From assembly GCA_040905965.1 (NCBI GenBank), contig JBBDQP010000098.1, forward strand, positions 1-64,000: a stretch of 64,000 nucleotides of DNA, written 5' to 3'. Both the position numbers and the translations under genes were made by a program. The notes under the pieces are model-generated. The model saw nothing but the letters and a program-made list of their open reading frames with translations, was not told where the DNA came from and ran no database searches. How positions within the stretch are numbered: position 1 is the stretch's first letter; every line of letters begins with the position of its first letter. Source of the stretch: DATHWB01 sp040905965. GTDB taxonomy: Bacteria > Actinomycetota > Acidimicrobiia > Spongiisociales > ZC4RG35. Shown one piece after another: positions 34,996-43,656 of this stretch.

Positions 34996-36104
34996 TCTCC
35001 CTTCCCGCCACGGTGAAGCGAACGCTCGACCTCTCGCGTGACCTCGCCGGTCTGGTGGGAGAAATCGGCTCGCACCCGGTCGTCGTCACCGACAGCCAGC
35101 TCGCAGCCGCGGGCGTCGCCGGGGCGGTCGTGTCCGCTCTCGGCTGCGAGGTCACTTCGGTCCCCCCGGGTGAACCGACATCGGAATCGGTCTCAGTGCT
35201 CGCCCATGCATTGAGCGCGAGCGGAACGGATGTCGTCGTGGCCGTGGGCGGAGGAAGCGTGATCGACAGCGCAAAGCTGGCCGCTCGTCTCGTGGCGGAT
35301 CCGACGGGCCTCACTCGCCGACTGTTGAGTGCGAACCCGTTTCCACCTGGCGCATCGGTGGTGGCGCTCCCCACGACGTCAGGATCGGGCGCGGAGGTGA
35401 CTCGCACGGCGATCGTGTCCCATAGCGGACACAAGACATGGGCCTGGGACGAACGTCTCCGGCCGGAGCTCGCGGTGCTCGCCCCCGAACTCACCGCGTC
35501 GACTCCAAGGTCGGTTGCGGTCGCCGCAGGGCTGGATGCCTTCGTCCATGCGGTCGAGGCCGGCACTGGACAACGGGCGACAGCGGAGATCACAACACTC
35601 GGCTTTACCGCCGCCGGCATCCTCCACGACAGCCTCCCGAACGCCCTCGCTCATCCCGAGGGTGTGGACGCTCGCGCTCGGGTCATGGACGCAGCCACCG
35701 CGGCGGGCGTGGCCATCGACGAGTGCGGAACCGGTATCGGGCACGCGGTAGGTCACGCTCTCGCATCGATTGTCAGCATCCCGCACGGACTGGCGGTGAT
35801 GCTTGGGTTCAGAGCGGGTCTCGAATGGACGCTCGAGACTTCGGGTGATGCGTATCGGGGTTTGGCGTCCGCCCTCGGCACCGGTGAGTCGCCCGACGTT
35901 CTCCCGGCCGCAGTAGACCTGCTCTTGGCAGACGTCGGATTCCGGGCAGAGATCGACCGATACGCGCCGCCAACGGCGGACCAGTTGGCCGACGAGATGG
36001 CATCGCCCGACCATCAGCCGATGTGTCGCAACAACGCCCGCGTCATTGGCGCCTCGGACGTCGGCGAGATTGCCGAGCTCGTCATCCGGTTCTGGTCGCG
36101 ATGA
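34992..36104 (+). CDS. Iron-containing alcohol dehydrogenase family protein
   Basis: 370 residues of the group III (iron-dependent) dehydrogenases. The NAD-binding loop is VVAVGGGSVIDSAK near 78, PTTSGSGAEVT follows near 123, and metal ligands are Asp and His in GLDAFVHAVEA plus His in VGHAL and IPHG. Such enzymes reduce or oxidise alcohols and short aldehydes, hydroxybutyrate or glycerol-type substrates; specificity is not readable. GTG 34992 overlaps the presumed rarA stop, and the stop overlaps the next gene (ATGA). It is the first gene of a three-gene coupled cassette. Confidence 0.85.
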   Translation: MISLPATVKRTLDLSRDLAGLVGEIGSHPVVVTDSQLAAAGVAGAVVSALGCEVTSVPPGEPTSESVSVLAHALSASGTDVVVAVGGGSVIDSAKLAARLVADPTGLTRRLLSANPFPPGASVVALPTTSGSGAEVTRTAIVSHSGHKTWAWDERLRPELAVLAPELTASTPRSVAVAAGLDAFVHAVEAGTGQRATAEITTLGFTAAGILHDSLPNALAHPEGVDARARVMDAATAAGVAIDECGTGIGHAVGHALASIVSIPHGLAVMLGFRAGLEWTLETSGDAYRGLASALGTGESPDVLPAAVDLLLADVGFRAEIDRYAPPTADQLADEMASPDHQPMCRNNARVIGASDVGEIAELVIRFWSR

Positions 36105-37216
36105 TCAAGTCGATCGTTGTCAGCCATCATCGGCTCCTCCTCGACCCTCCGTTCCCGGCGGCGTGGGATCCGCAGCCCCGCCGGGCATTCCCCGTTGCCA
36201 TCGTGCGGGTGGTTGACGATTCCGGCGCAGAAGGCTTCGGCGTCGGAGATCCCCTGCGTGGGCTTGCCGACTACGAGCACCTGTTCGTGGGTGCCGATCC
36301 GCTCGATCTGGATCGGCACTCGGTGGTGCTCGACAACATCGCCTTTCTCGACGGTCGGCCGTGGCCGTTCGAGACGGCTCTCTGGGATCTCGCCGGAAAG
36401 CTGATGGATCGACCGATCTGGCAGATGGTCGGCGGCGCCACGAACACACTCGATCTGTATGCGTCCTTTGGCACCCACCGGGACGCCCCTGGCACCGTCG
36501 AACGAGCGCAGGCGGTGGTGGCGCGCGGCTTTCGGGCGATCAAGCTCCGATTCGGACGCGGCGACATCGCAGCTGATCTCGCGGTCCTCGATGCCGTAAT
36601 GGCAGCGGTGGGTCCACGGATCGCGGTCATGGTCGACTGCAACCACGGTTGGCGGATGCCATGGGACACGTCACCTGCCGTCACCTTCGAAGCCATCCTT
36701 CCCCTCGCCCGTGAACTCTCGGACCGCAAGGTTCACTGGATGGAAGAGCCGCTGCATCGGGGAGATCATCGGGGGATGGCACGGCTGCGCGCTGAAGTCG
36801 GCGTGAAGATCGCCGGCGGCGAGATGACCCGAGAGCTGCACGAGTTCGATCTGATGCTCGAAGCAGGGTCGCTCGACGTATACCAGCCCGACGCAGCCGT
36901 GACGGGAGGCATCGGAGGGCTCCGACGGATTGCCGAGGCGGTCAGGGCGCGAGGCCACGTCTTCAGCCCCCACACTTGGGGGAGCGGCATCGCACTCATG
37001 GCGAACGCGCATCTCACCGCGGGAACCGGCGGCACATCGTTCCTGGAATATCCGATCGACCCGCCCGAATGGACCGAGGAGCGGCGGGATTTCGTGCTCA
37101 CAGAGCCGATCGTCTGCGACGGTCGCCTGGTGCTCGGCGACCAACCGGGGCTTGGGGTGAGCCTGGACGACGATCGGTGTGCGGCGACACTGGTCGACGT
37201 GGCCCGGTACACGTGA
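36101..37216 (+). CDS. Enolase-superfamily enzyme, mandelate racemase subgroup, variant active site
   Basis: 371 residues: N-terminal capping domain then a modified TIM barrel. Metal ligands are Asp179 (MVDCNHGW), Glu215 or Glu216 (WMEEP) and Glu241 (GGEM). The His291-Asp264 dyad (FSPHTWG, YQPDAA) is present. The KxK motif that supplies the second base reads Lys148-Leu-Arg150, so the usual catalytic lysine is arginine. That suggests a one-base acid-sugar dehydratase or an unusual epimerase. ATGA overlap upstream and GTGA overlap downstream couple it to its neighbours. Confidence 0.82.
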   Translation: MIKSIVVSHHRLLLDPPFPAAWDPQPRRAFPVAIVRVVDDSGAEGFGVGDPLRGLADYEHLFVGADPLDLDRHSVVLDNIAFLDGRPWPFETALWDLAGKLMDRPIWQMVGGATNTLDLYASFGTHRDAPGTVERAQAVVARGFRAIKLRFGRGDIAADLAVLDAVMAAVGPRIAVMVDCNHGWRMPWDTSPAVTFEAILPLARELSDRKVHWMEEPLHRGDHRGMARLRAEVGVKIAGGEMTRELHEFDLMLEAGSLDVYQPDAAVTGGIGGLRRIAEAVRARGHVFSPHTWGSGIALMANAHLTAGTGGTSFLEYPIDPPEWTEERRDFVLTEPIVCDGRLVLGDQPGLGVSLDDDRCAATLVDVARYT

Positions 37217-38469
37217 GGTTCTGGACCGTCACTGTCGTACTCGTCGCGGGATTCGTCGTCGCATGCGCGCCGGGGGAGAGCGCACCGGCAACATCGGTCA
37301 CGACTGCCTCACCGACGACGACGACCCTGGTGGATACGACCACCAGGGTGACCGCCACTACCAGCACCACGACCCCCGAAACAACGACCACCACCGAGGC
37401 GTTGTCGCCCCTCCTCGGGCTCGCCATCGAACTGGTGACGGACGCGCTCTCCCAGCCCGTCCTGCTCCTCGCACCGGTGGATTCGGACCGCCGCTTCGTC
37501 GTCGAGCGGGTCGGCTCGGTATGGGAACTCGGCGAAGACGGCACTCCACTGTCGGATCCGTATCTCGACCTGCGGGATCGGGTGAACGCGGGAGGAATCG
37601 AACAGGGGCTTCTCGGAATGGCATTCCATCCCGACTTCTCCGACAACGGCCGCCTGTTCGCGTACTACTACCACGGAGCGGACACGACCCGACTCGTCGA
37701 ATTCCAAGCCGATCCCGGCGCCGGTCGGGTGGACGCTTCGACCGAGCAAGTGATGATGACGTTCGCCCAGCCCACCGTGCGTCACAACGGCGGCATGCTC
37801 GAATTCGGTCCGGACGGGATGCTCTACCTGAGCCTTGGCGAAGGAGGCGCGGCGTCGACGCACTCACAGGACCCGAACACCCACCTCTCTTCGATTCTGC
37901 GCCTCGACGTCGACAACGGCGAGCCCTACACCATCCCGTTCGACAACCCGTTCGTCGGCGGGGGCGGAGCGCCGGAGGTGTGGGCCTACGGTCTTCGCAA
38001 TCCTTGGCGGTTCGCCATCGATGCCCTGGGTGGTGACATCTATATCGCCGACGTGGGTCATGAGAGATTCGAGGAGATCAACGTCGTCTCACTCGGCGAG
38101 TCAGGTGTGAACTTCGGTTGGATCCGGATGGAGGCGTCGGCGTGTTTCCAGCGCGGGTGCGACGCCGAAGCCGAAGACCTGACCCTGCCCGTCCACGAGT
38201 ACAGCCACGACGAGGGGTGCTCGGTCACTGGGGGCAGGGTGTACCGGGGCGAGGCAATCCCGGAACTGATCGGCACCTACTTCTACTCGGACTGGTGTGG
38301 CGGCTGGTTGCGAAGTTTTCGTTGGGATGGCGCCTCCGCCATCGACCATGCGGAATGGTTGACCGACCTCGGCCAAGTCAACAGTTTCGGACTGGACTCT
38401 TCCGGCGAGCTCTACATCCTCACCTGGGAGGGTGAGGTCGGCAAGATCGTCCCGGTGCGCGACGGGTAA
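37213..38469 (+). CDS. Lipoprotein PQQ-type soluble sugar dehydrogenase family protein
   Basis: 418 residues. The N-terminus is a lipoprotein signal with lipobox VVAC (Cys18), followed by a Thr/Ser-rich linker (about 28-58) of the kind common in acidimicrobial secreted proteins. The rest is the six-bladed glucose/sorbosone dehydrogenase propeller: GLLGMAFHPDF, RHNGGMLEFGPDGMLYLS, YGLRNPWRFA and the closing SFGLDSSGELYILT. Family members oxidise aldoses with PQQ at the outer face of the membrane; PQQ use is inferred. GTG start in a GTGA overlap. Its TAA stop is part of the next promoter. Confidence 0.88.
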   Translation: MRFWTVTVVLVAGFVVACAPGESAPATSVTTASPTTTTLVDTTTRVTATTSTTTPETTTTTEALSPLLGLAIELVTDALSQPVLLLAPVDSDRRFVVERVGSVWELGEDGTPLSDPYLDLRDRVNAGGIEQGLLGMAFHPDFSDNGRLFAYYYHGADTTRLVEFQADPGAGRVDASTEQVMMTFAQPTVRHNGGMLEFGPDGMLYLSLGEGGAASTHSQDPNTHLSSILRLDVDNGEPYTIPFDNPFVGGGGAPEVWAYGLRNPWRFAIDALGGDIYIADVGHERFEEINVVSLGESGVNFGWIRMEASACFQRGCDAEAEDLTLPVHEYSHDEGCSVTGGRVYRGEAIPELIGTYFYSDWCGGWLRSFRWDGASAIDHAEWLTDLGQVNSFGLDSSGELYILTWEGEVGKIVPVRDG

Positions 38470-38472
38470 TCT
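38467..38472 (+). promoter_or_regulatory. -10 hexamer for small gene 38479, built on the upstream stop codon
   Basis: TAATCT ends 6 nt before ATG 38479; its TAA is the stop of the sugar dehydrogenase gene. Confidence 0.55.
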
Positions 38473-38478
38473 CGGAGC

Positions 38479-38667
38479 ATGCTCGACCGTCTCTCGTGGT
38501 TCATCACAGGCCTCGTCACCGGGGGTGTGATCACGGTGCGGGCGTTGCGCCGACGGCCTCGCCCCCGGGATCTCAAGAGCGCTGCACTTCAGACCTCCGC
38601 AGACATCCTCGATATCGCCGCCCGTCTCGTGCAGCCGCCCCGTCGCCGCCTGATCCGAGTCCGCTAA
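38479..38667 (+). CDS. Small alaS-linked membrane-anchored protein (DUF6167-like)
   Basis: 62 residues: one N-terminal hydrophobic segment (LSWFITGLVTGGVITV, 4-19), a very basic patch RALRRRPRPRD, then an amphipathic helix. Size, pattern and position immediately before alaS recall the DUF6167 proteins found before alaS in Streptomyces; the match is by pattern and context only. The leaderless promoter spacing of exactly 6 nt supports it as a real gene. Function unknown. Confidence 0.65.
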   Translation: MLDRLSWFITGLVTGGVITVRALRRRPRPRDLKSAALQTSADILDIAARLVQPPRRRLIRVR

Positions 38668-38705
38668 CGCCGGAAAAGCCTGCGGGAGACCGCGGCGAGG
38701 GTGTG

Positions 38706-38711
38706 TACCGT
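38706..38711 (+). promoter_or_regulatory. -10 hexamer for alaS
   Basis: TACCGT ends 10 nt before ATG 38722, so any leader is only 3-4 nt. An in-frame GTG at 38701 lies upstream of the hexamer and is rejected. Confidence 0.4.
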
Positions 38712-38721
38712 TGCCCGTCCA

Positions 38722-41334
38722 ATGGACTCGAATTCAATCCGACGAACTTTTCTCGAATACTTCGCCGAGCGCGGACACATCGTCCGGCCCTCGGCGTCGG
38801 TGATTCCGACCGACCCGACGCTTCTCCTCGTCAACGCAGGCATGGTTCCGTTCAAGCCCTACTTTCTGGGCGAAGAACCGGCTCCATATCCACGGGCCGT
38901 GTCTGTCCAGAAGTCGATCCGCACGATCGACATCGACATCATCGGCACGACGGTCCGTCATATGTCGTTCTTCGAGATGATGGGCAACTTCTCATTCGGT
39001 GACTACTTCAAGCCCGATGCCATGAAGTGGGCCCACAACCTCCTCACCGAAGGCTACGGACTCGACCCCGACCGCCTTTGGTACACCGCATACGAGCACG
39101 ACGACGAGGCGGCAGAGCTCTGGCATACCCACGTCGGAATTCCGCGTGAACGCATCCAGCGGGGAGGCAAGGACAACTTCTGGCAGATGGGCGTTCCCGG
39201 GCCGTGCGGGCCGTGCGCGGAGATCTTCTATGACCGGGGACCGGAGCACGGGCCCGACGGCGGACCGATCGGCGGGGGAGAAGAGCGTTTCATCGAGATC
39301 TGGAATCTCGTGTTCATGCAGAACATCCAAGACCGCCCCTATCACGTCGTGGGCGACCTGCCTCGCAAGAACATCGACACGGGATTGGGCCTCGAGCGAC
39401 TGGCGATGATCCTCCAGGACGTTCCGTCCGGATTCGACATCGACACGATGCGACCGGTTCGAGACGCGGCAGTCGCCTACACCGGTGTGGCCTATGGCGC
39501 GGACCCCGTGACTGACGTTTCACTTCGGATCTTGTGCGATCACGGGCGCACGATGAGCGTCCTGATCGCCGACGGGGTGGTTCCCGCCAACGATGGACGC
39601 GGGTACGTCCTGCGCCGCATCATCCGCCGGGCGGTGCGTCACGCCTGGCAGCTGGGAGGAGACGGGCTTGTGACGCCGACACTGGTCGAAGCGACCGTCG
39701 CCGCTCTCGGCGACTGGTACAACGAGTTGGCGGACCGCAAGGATTTCATCGTCGAAGTGGTGTCGCGAGAGGAAGAACGGTTCCGGCGCACTCTCGAGTC
39801 GGGACATCAACTTCTCGACTCTGAGCTGGCAGGCGCAGGTGGCGAGCTTCCCGGCTCGGTGGCCTTCAAGCTCCACGACACGTTTGGATTTCCGATCGAA
39901 CTCACGCGCGAGATCGCATCGGAGAGGGGCACCTCGGTCGACGAGGAGGGGTTCACCGCCGAGATGGAGGCACAGCGACAGCGCGCCAAGAAGAATTGGA
40001 AGGGTGGCGACGCGGCTGCGCTTGGAGAGTTCTACCGCTCGGTGATGGAGGACGCCGGTCCGACCGACTTCCTCGGTTACGAACTCGATGTTGCGTCCGG
40101 GCGGATCCTCGCCCTCGTCGTCGACGGGGAACAAGTCGAGTCGGTCGACGCCGGACGTGAGGTCGAAGTATTCCTCGACAGGACCCCGTTCTACGCAGAG
40201 TCAGGGGGCCAGGTCGGTGACACTGGCTCGATCTCTACCGAGACAGGCACCGTGGACGTCTCCGACACCCAGCACGCAGTCCAGGGGTTCCACGGGCACC
40301 GGGGGGTCGTCCGCACCGGGACGTTGCGGGTCGGCCAGGAGGCAGACCTGGTGATCGACAGCCCGCGGCGGGACCGGATCCGAAAGTCGCACACCGGTAC
40401 CCACGTGTTGCATTGGGCACTGAGAGAGGTGCTGGGTGACCACGCGTCCCAGGCCGGTTCGCTTGTCGAGGCCGGACGCCTTCGCTTCGACTTCAGCCAC
40501 TTCGCCGGCTTGAGCCGTGAGGAGACGGACGAGGTCGAGTCGCTGGCGACCGGCAAGCTGATCGCGAACCCGCATGTGCACACGGAAGTGACCACTCAAG
40601 ACCATGCCAAGGAAATGGGCGCATTGGCGTTCTTCGGCGACAAGTACGGCGACACGGTGCGAGTCGTGAAGGTCGGCGAGTTCTCCGTCGAATTCTGCGG
40701 CGGCACGCACACGTCCGCTGCCGGCGAGGTCGGTCCGCTCGTCATCCTCTCCGAATCGTCGATCGGATCGAACATCCGACGAATCGAGGCCCTCACCGGC
40801 GAAGCCGCCTACCACCACCTCGTCGACGTGCGCGGACACCTCGATCGGGCCGGCTCACTTCTCCGCGCTCCCGCATCCGAAGTACCCGATCGAATTCGGG
40901 GGCTGCTCGACCGGGTGGACAGGCTCGAAGACGAAATGGAAGCGATACGTGGGCAGCGGCGCAGCGAACTCGCATCGGAGCTCAGCGGCGAAGCTGTGCC
41001 GGTCGGCGAGAGCCGGTCTGTCGTCGCTTCCGTCGGGGAGTTGTCGCCGGACCAGCTCAGGCAGTTGGCGATCGGAGTCAGGGATCGGCTCGGGTCTGGC
41101 GTCGTGGTTCTCGGGTCGACCTCGAATGGCAAGGGTGCGCTGGTCGCGGTCGTGACGGCCGATCTCGTCGAGACCGGCGTGTCCGCTTCTGACCTTCTGG
41201 CGCCGGCGGCCCGGGCCCTCGGCGGCGGCGGTTCTCGAGATCCTGAACTCGCCCAGGCCGGTGGACCCCACGGGGATCAACTGGCGCGCGCGATCGATAT
41301 TGCCCGCGATGAGGTCGGCCGGGCATTGGTGTGA
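38722..41334 (+). CDS. alaS: Alanyl-tRNA synthetase
   Basis: 870 residues: class II core (NAGMVPFKPYF, FFEMMGNFSFGDY), tRNA-binding region, editing domain with Zn ligands HTGTH and FCGGTH, coiled coil and C-Ala/DHHA1 domain (GGGGSRDPELAQAGG). Full length. The start follows a TACCGT hexamer 10 nt upstream. Ends in a GTGA overlap with yqgF, an arrangement widespread in bacteria. Confidence 0.96.
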   Translation: MDSNSIRRTFLEYFAERGHIVRPSASVIPTDPTLLLVNAGMVPFKPYFLGEEPAPYPRAVSVQKSIRTIDIDIIGTTVRHMSFFEMMGNFSFGDYFKPDAMKWAHNLLTEGYGLDPDRLWYTAYEHDDEAAELWHTHVGIPRERIQRGGKDNFWQMGVPGPCGPCAEIFYDRGPEHGPDGGPIGGGEERFIEIWNLVFMQNIQDRPYHVVGDLPRKNIDTGLGLERLAMILQDVPSGFDIDTMRPVRDAAVAYTGVAYGADPVTDVSLRILCDHGRTMSVLIADGVVPANDGRGYVLRRIIRRAVRHAWQLGGDGLVTPTLVEATVAALGDWYNELADRKDFIVEVVSREEERFRRTLESGHQLLDSELAGAGGELPGSVAFKLHDTFGFPIELTREIASERGTSVDEEGFTAEMEAQRQRAKKNWKGGDAAALGEFYRSVMEDAGPTDFLGYELDVASGRILALVVDGEQVESVDAGREVEVFLDRTPFYAESGGQVGDTGSISTETGTVDVSDTQHAVQGFHGHRGVVRTGTLRVGQEADLVIDSPRRDRIRKSHTGTHVLHWALREVLGDHASQAGSLVEAGRLRFDFSHFAGLSREETDEVESLATGKLIANPHVHTEVTTQDHAKEMGALAFFGDKYGDTVRVVKVGEFSVEFCGGTHTSAAGEVGPLVILSESSIGSNIRRIEALTGEAAYHHLVDVRGHLDRAGSLLRAPASEVPDRIRGLLDRVDRLEDEMEAIRGQRRSELASELSGEAVPVGESRSVVASVGELSPDQLRQLAIGVRDRLGSGVVVLGSTSNGKGALVAVVTADLVETGVSASDLLAPAARALGGGGSRDPELAQAGGPHGDQLARAIDIARDEVGRALV

Positions 41335-41759
41335 GAGAGGGCCGCGTCCTCGCATTCGATCCGGGTTCGACGCGGATCGGAGTGGCGGTGAGCGACCCGC
41401 TTCGTATCGTGGCCAGTCCTCTCACGGTGGTGTCGGTCGAGGACTTCGAGGGCCGGATCCCAGCGCTCATCTCCGAGTACCGACCGACCACCCTCGTGGT
41501 CGGTCTTCCCGTGAGCCTCTCCGGCAGAGAGAACGCAGCGGCCGTTCGAGCTCGGGCTTTTGGCGCCCGCTTGGCCGAGCTCACCGGGCTGCCGGTGGAG
41601 TTCGTGGACGAGCGATTCACGACGGCCACGGCGGAGTCGGCGATGCTGGAGGGAGGGGTCAAACGGCGAGATAGGCGGAGCAACGTCGATAAAGTCGCGG
41701 CAGCCGTGATTCTGCGGCACTTCCTCGACCGCCCTCCGCAACCCGACCGCGACCGATGA
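41331..41759 (+). CDS. yqgF: YqgF/RuvX-type RNase H-fold nuclease
   Basis: 142 residues: LAFDPGSTRIGVAVSD at the N-terminus holds the first acidic residue, VVGLPVSLSG is the second strand motif, and FVDERFTTATAE and the DKVAAAVIL helix carry the others. The family processes pre-16S rRNA 5' ends and may resolve junctions. Coupled to alaS through GTGA; mltG follows after 7 nt. Confidence 0.92.
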   Translation: MREGRVLAFDPGSTRIGVAVSDPLRIVASPLTVVSVEDFEGRIPALISEYRPTTLVVGLPVSLSGRENAAAVRARAFGARLAELTGLPVEFVDERFTTATAESAMLEGGVKRRDRRSNVDKVAAAVILRHFLDRPPQPDRDR

Positions 41760-41766
41760 GAGAGAG

Positions 41767-42864
41767 ATGACCCAGTCGCCCATCCCGCCAGCGCCTTCGA
41801 TGTGGCGCCTCGCGCGCCCCGTCCTGATCGTGGCTGTCGTCGTACTCGCTGGCTATGGGTTGGTGTCGGTGGCATCGTCACTCGGCGCCCGGGTCGGCGG
41901 CGGGATCACTGCGAGCGAGGATGAGGAGTTCGCGGAGATCGAACCCGGTCGCAGGGTCGAGGTCGTCATCCCGGCTGGCTCGAGCGCGGAGGCCATCGGG
42001 GAGATTCTTCGTGACGCAGGTCTCGTGCGGTCGGCTTCACAGTTCGAGACCGCGGTGCGGGCGGCGGGGGTCGACGCCAATCTCCAATCGGGAACCTACG
42101 AGCTCATCACCGGTTCGACGCTGCAGGAGATCATCGACGAGTTGCGCGCCGGCCCGAGGATCGTCGTGTTCGACGTGACGATCAGGGAGGGTCTGCGAGT
42201 CACCGAGATCATCGATGTATTGGCGGAGGCCTCGGGGCTCGACAGGGAGGCGTTCGTCGCGGCGCTCCGATCCGGGCTTGTCGACACGGATCTCGTCGAA
42301 CTGCCTGAGTCCCCGACTCTCGCTGATTGGGAGGGCCTGTTGTTTCCGGACACCTACCGCTTCAGCGAGGAGGCGACTCCGGCTGACATGCTGGGCAGGC
42401 TTGCAAACACGATGGAAGCGCGGATGGACGCCGTCGACTGGAGCGAACTGGAGGCCGCCGGCTTTACTCGGTACGAAGGCATCATCCTCGCTTCGCTCAT
42501 CGAGAGCGAGGTGCGGGTGGCAGAAGAACGCCCCATCGTCTCGTCGGTGATGCGCAACCGTCTCGCCGACGGGGCCCGCCTCGACATCGATGCAACGGTG
42601 CTGTACGCAATGGGTACTCGCGATCCTGCCGCCATCGACGTGGGATTCGAGTCCCCGTACAACACCCGCCTCGTCGCCGGCCTTCCACCAGGTCCGATCT
42701 CGGCGCCTGGACTCTCGGCATTGCAGGCGGCTGCGAAGCCGGCCGACACCGAGTTTCGCTATTACGTCCTGGCAGACGAGGACGGATCGCATGTGTTTGC
42801 GGTCACGCTCGAAGAGCACAACGCCAACGTGGCTGCGTCGCGCGAGGCCGGGGTCATCCCCTGA
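41767..42864 (+). CDS. mltG: Endolytic murein transglycosylase MltG (YceG)
   Basis: 365 residues: cytoplasmic N-terminus, one membrane helix (about 18-38), LysM-like subdomain, then the YceG catalytic domain with the glutamate in ASLIESEV and the LPPGPISAPG loop. It cuts nascent glycan strands and so sets their length. A GAGAGAG purine run precedes the ATG. The yqgF-mltG pairing matches mycobacteria, where aroE comes next; here it is missing. Confidence 0.92.
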   Translation: MTQSPIPPAPSMWRLARPVLIVAVVVLAGYGLVSVASSLGARVGGGITASEDEEFAEIEPGRRVEVVIPAGSSAEAIGEILRDAGLVRSASQFETAVRAAGVDANLQSGTYELITGSTLQEIIDELRAGPRIVVFDVTIREGLRVTEIIDVLAEASGLDREAFVAALRSGLVDTDLVELPESPTLADWEGLLFPDTYRFSEEATPADMLGRLANTMEARMDAVDWSELEAAGFTRYEGIILASLIESEVRVAEERPIVSSVMRNRLADGARLDIDATVLYAMGTRDPAAIDVGFESPYNTRLVAGLPPGPISAPGLSALQAAAKPADTEFRYYVLADEDGSHVFAVTLEEHNANVAASREAGVIP

Positions 42865-42878
42865 CCTTCGGCAGTGTC

Positions 42879-42884
42879 TAGCGT
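42879..42884 (+). promoter_or_regulatory. -10 hexamer for prepilin peptidase gene
   Basis: TAGCGT ends 9 nt before ATG 42894. Confidence 0.4.
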
Positions 42885-42893
42885 CGGGCGTGT

Positions 42894-43631
42894 ATGAATC
42901 CGCTGATCCCGACTCTTCTTTTCGCTCTCGGATTTCTCGTTGGTCCGAGCCTCCATCACCTGGGGGTCCGCGCCGGGCTTCGGCGTCCCTTCGACGGCAT
43001 CGCACCGCGGTGCGAGACGTGCGAGATCCCACGGGTCCCCCTCGCTCGATCCTGTCGCCACGGACATCCGGTTCGACGACGAGAGCCGGGGATCTGGCTG
43101 GCCTCAGGTGGCCTGTTCGTCGCCGCCGGCATCGCCACCTCGGGCGAGTGGCTGCTGCTTCCCGCCTACCTGCTGGTGGCTGCGGTGTCGATCGTCCTCC
43201 TGATCACGGATATCGACCACAAGTTGATCCCCAATCGGGTGCTGTACCCGGCGACCGTCGTCACTGGCGCACTCCTGGTGCTTGGCGCGTTCGCCGAGTC
43301 GCGTACGGATCGGCTCTTGCCCGCACTCGTCGGTGGGGCCGGCTATTTCGCGGCACTCTTCTTGGTGTACCTCGTGGCACGCGGTGGTTTCGGATTCGGA
43401 GACGTGAAACTCGCCTTCCTCCTGGGTGCCGTCACGGCGTTCCAGTCACAGCGGACGGTGCTGCTCGCCGTGTTCTTCACCGGCATCATCGGAGGGATTC
43501 CTGCCATCGTCCTCCTCGTGTCGCGCAGGGCGAAGGGTTCGGACGAGATGCCGTACGGACCGCCGATGCTGGCAGGCGCGTGGGCAGCGTTGGTCTTCGG
43601 CGACGCGTTCGGCCGGATGATCGTCGGATGA
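42894..43631 (+). CDS. pilD: Type 4 prepilin peptidase (A24 family)
   Basis: 245 residues with about seven membrane helices. The two catalytic aspartates are in TDIDHKLIPN and the GFGDVKL (GxGD) motif. A cytoplasmic loop keeps three Cys (RCETC and SCRHG) that recall the zinc-binding loop of bifunctional PilD, so methylation activity is possible. It cleaves class III signal peptides of pilin-like proteins. No pilin gene is in the window. The position between mltG and aroC is that of mycobacterial prepilin peptidase genes. Confidence 0.88.
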   Translation: MNPLIPTLLFALGFLVGPSLHHLGVRAGLRRPFDGIAPRCETCEIPRVPLARSCRHGHPVRRREPGIWLASGGLFVAAGIATSGEWLLLPAYLLVAAVSIVLLITDIDHKLIPNRVLYPATVVTGALLVLGAFAESRTDRLLPALVGGAGYFAALFLVYLVARGGFGFGDVKLAFLLGAVTAFQSQRTVLLAVFFTGIIGGIPAIVLLVSRRAKGSDEMPYGPPMLAGAWAALVFGDAFGRMIVG

Positions 43632-43642
43632 CCCGGAGCCGT

Positions 43643-43648
43643 TAGCCT
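43643..43648 (+). promoter_or_regulatory. -10 hexamer for aroC
   Basis: TAGCCT ends 8 nt before ATG 43657. Confidence 0.45.
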
Positions 43649-43656
43649 CCTGGCGC

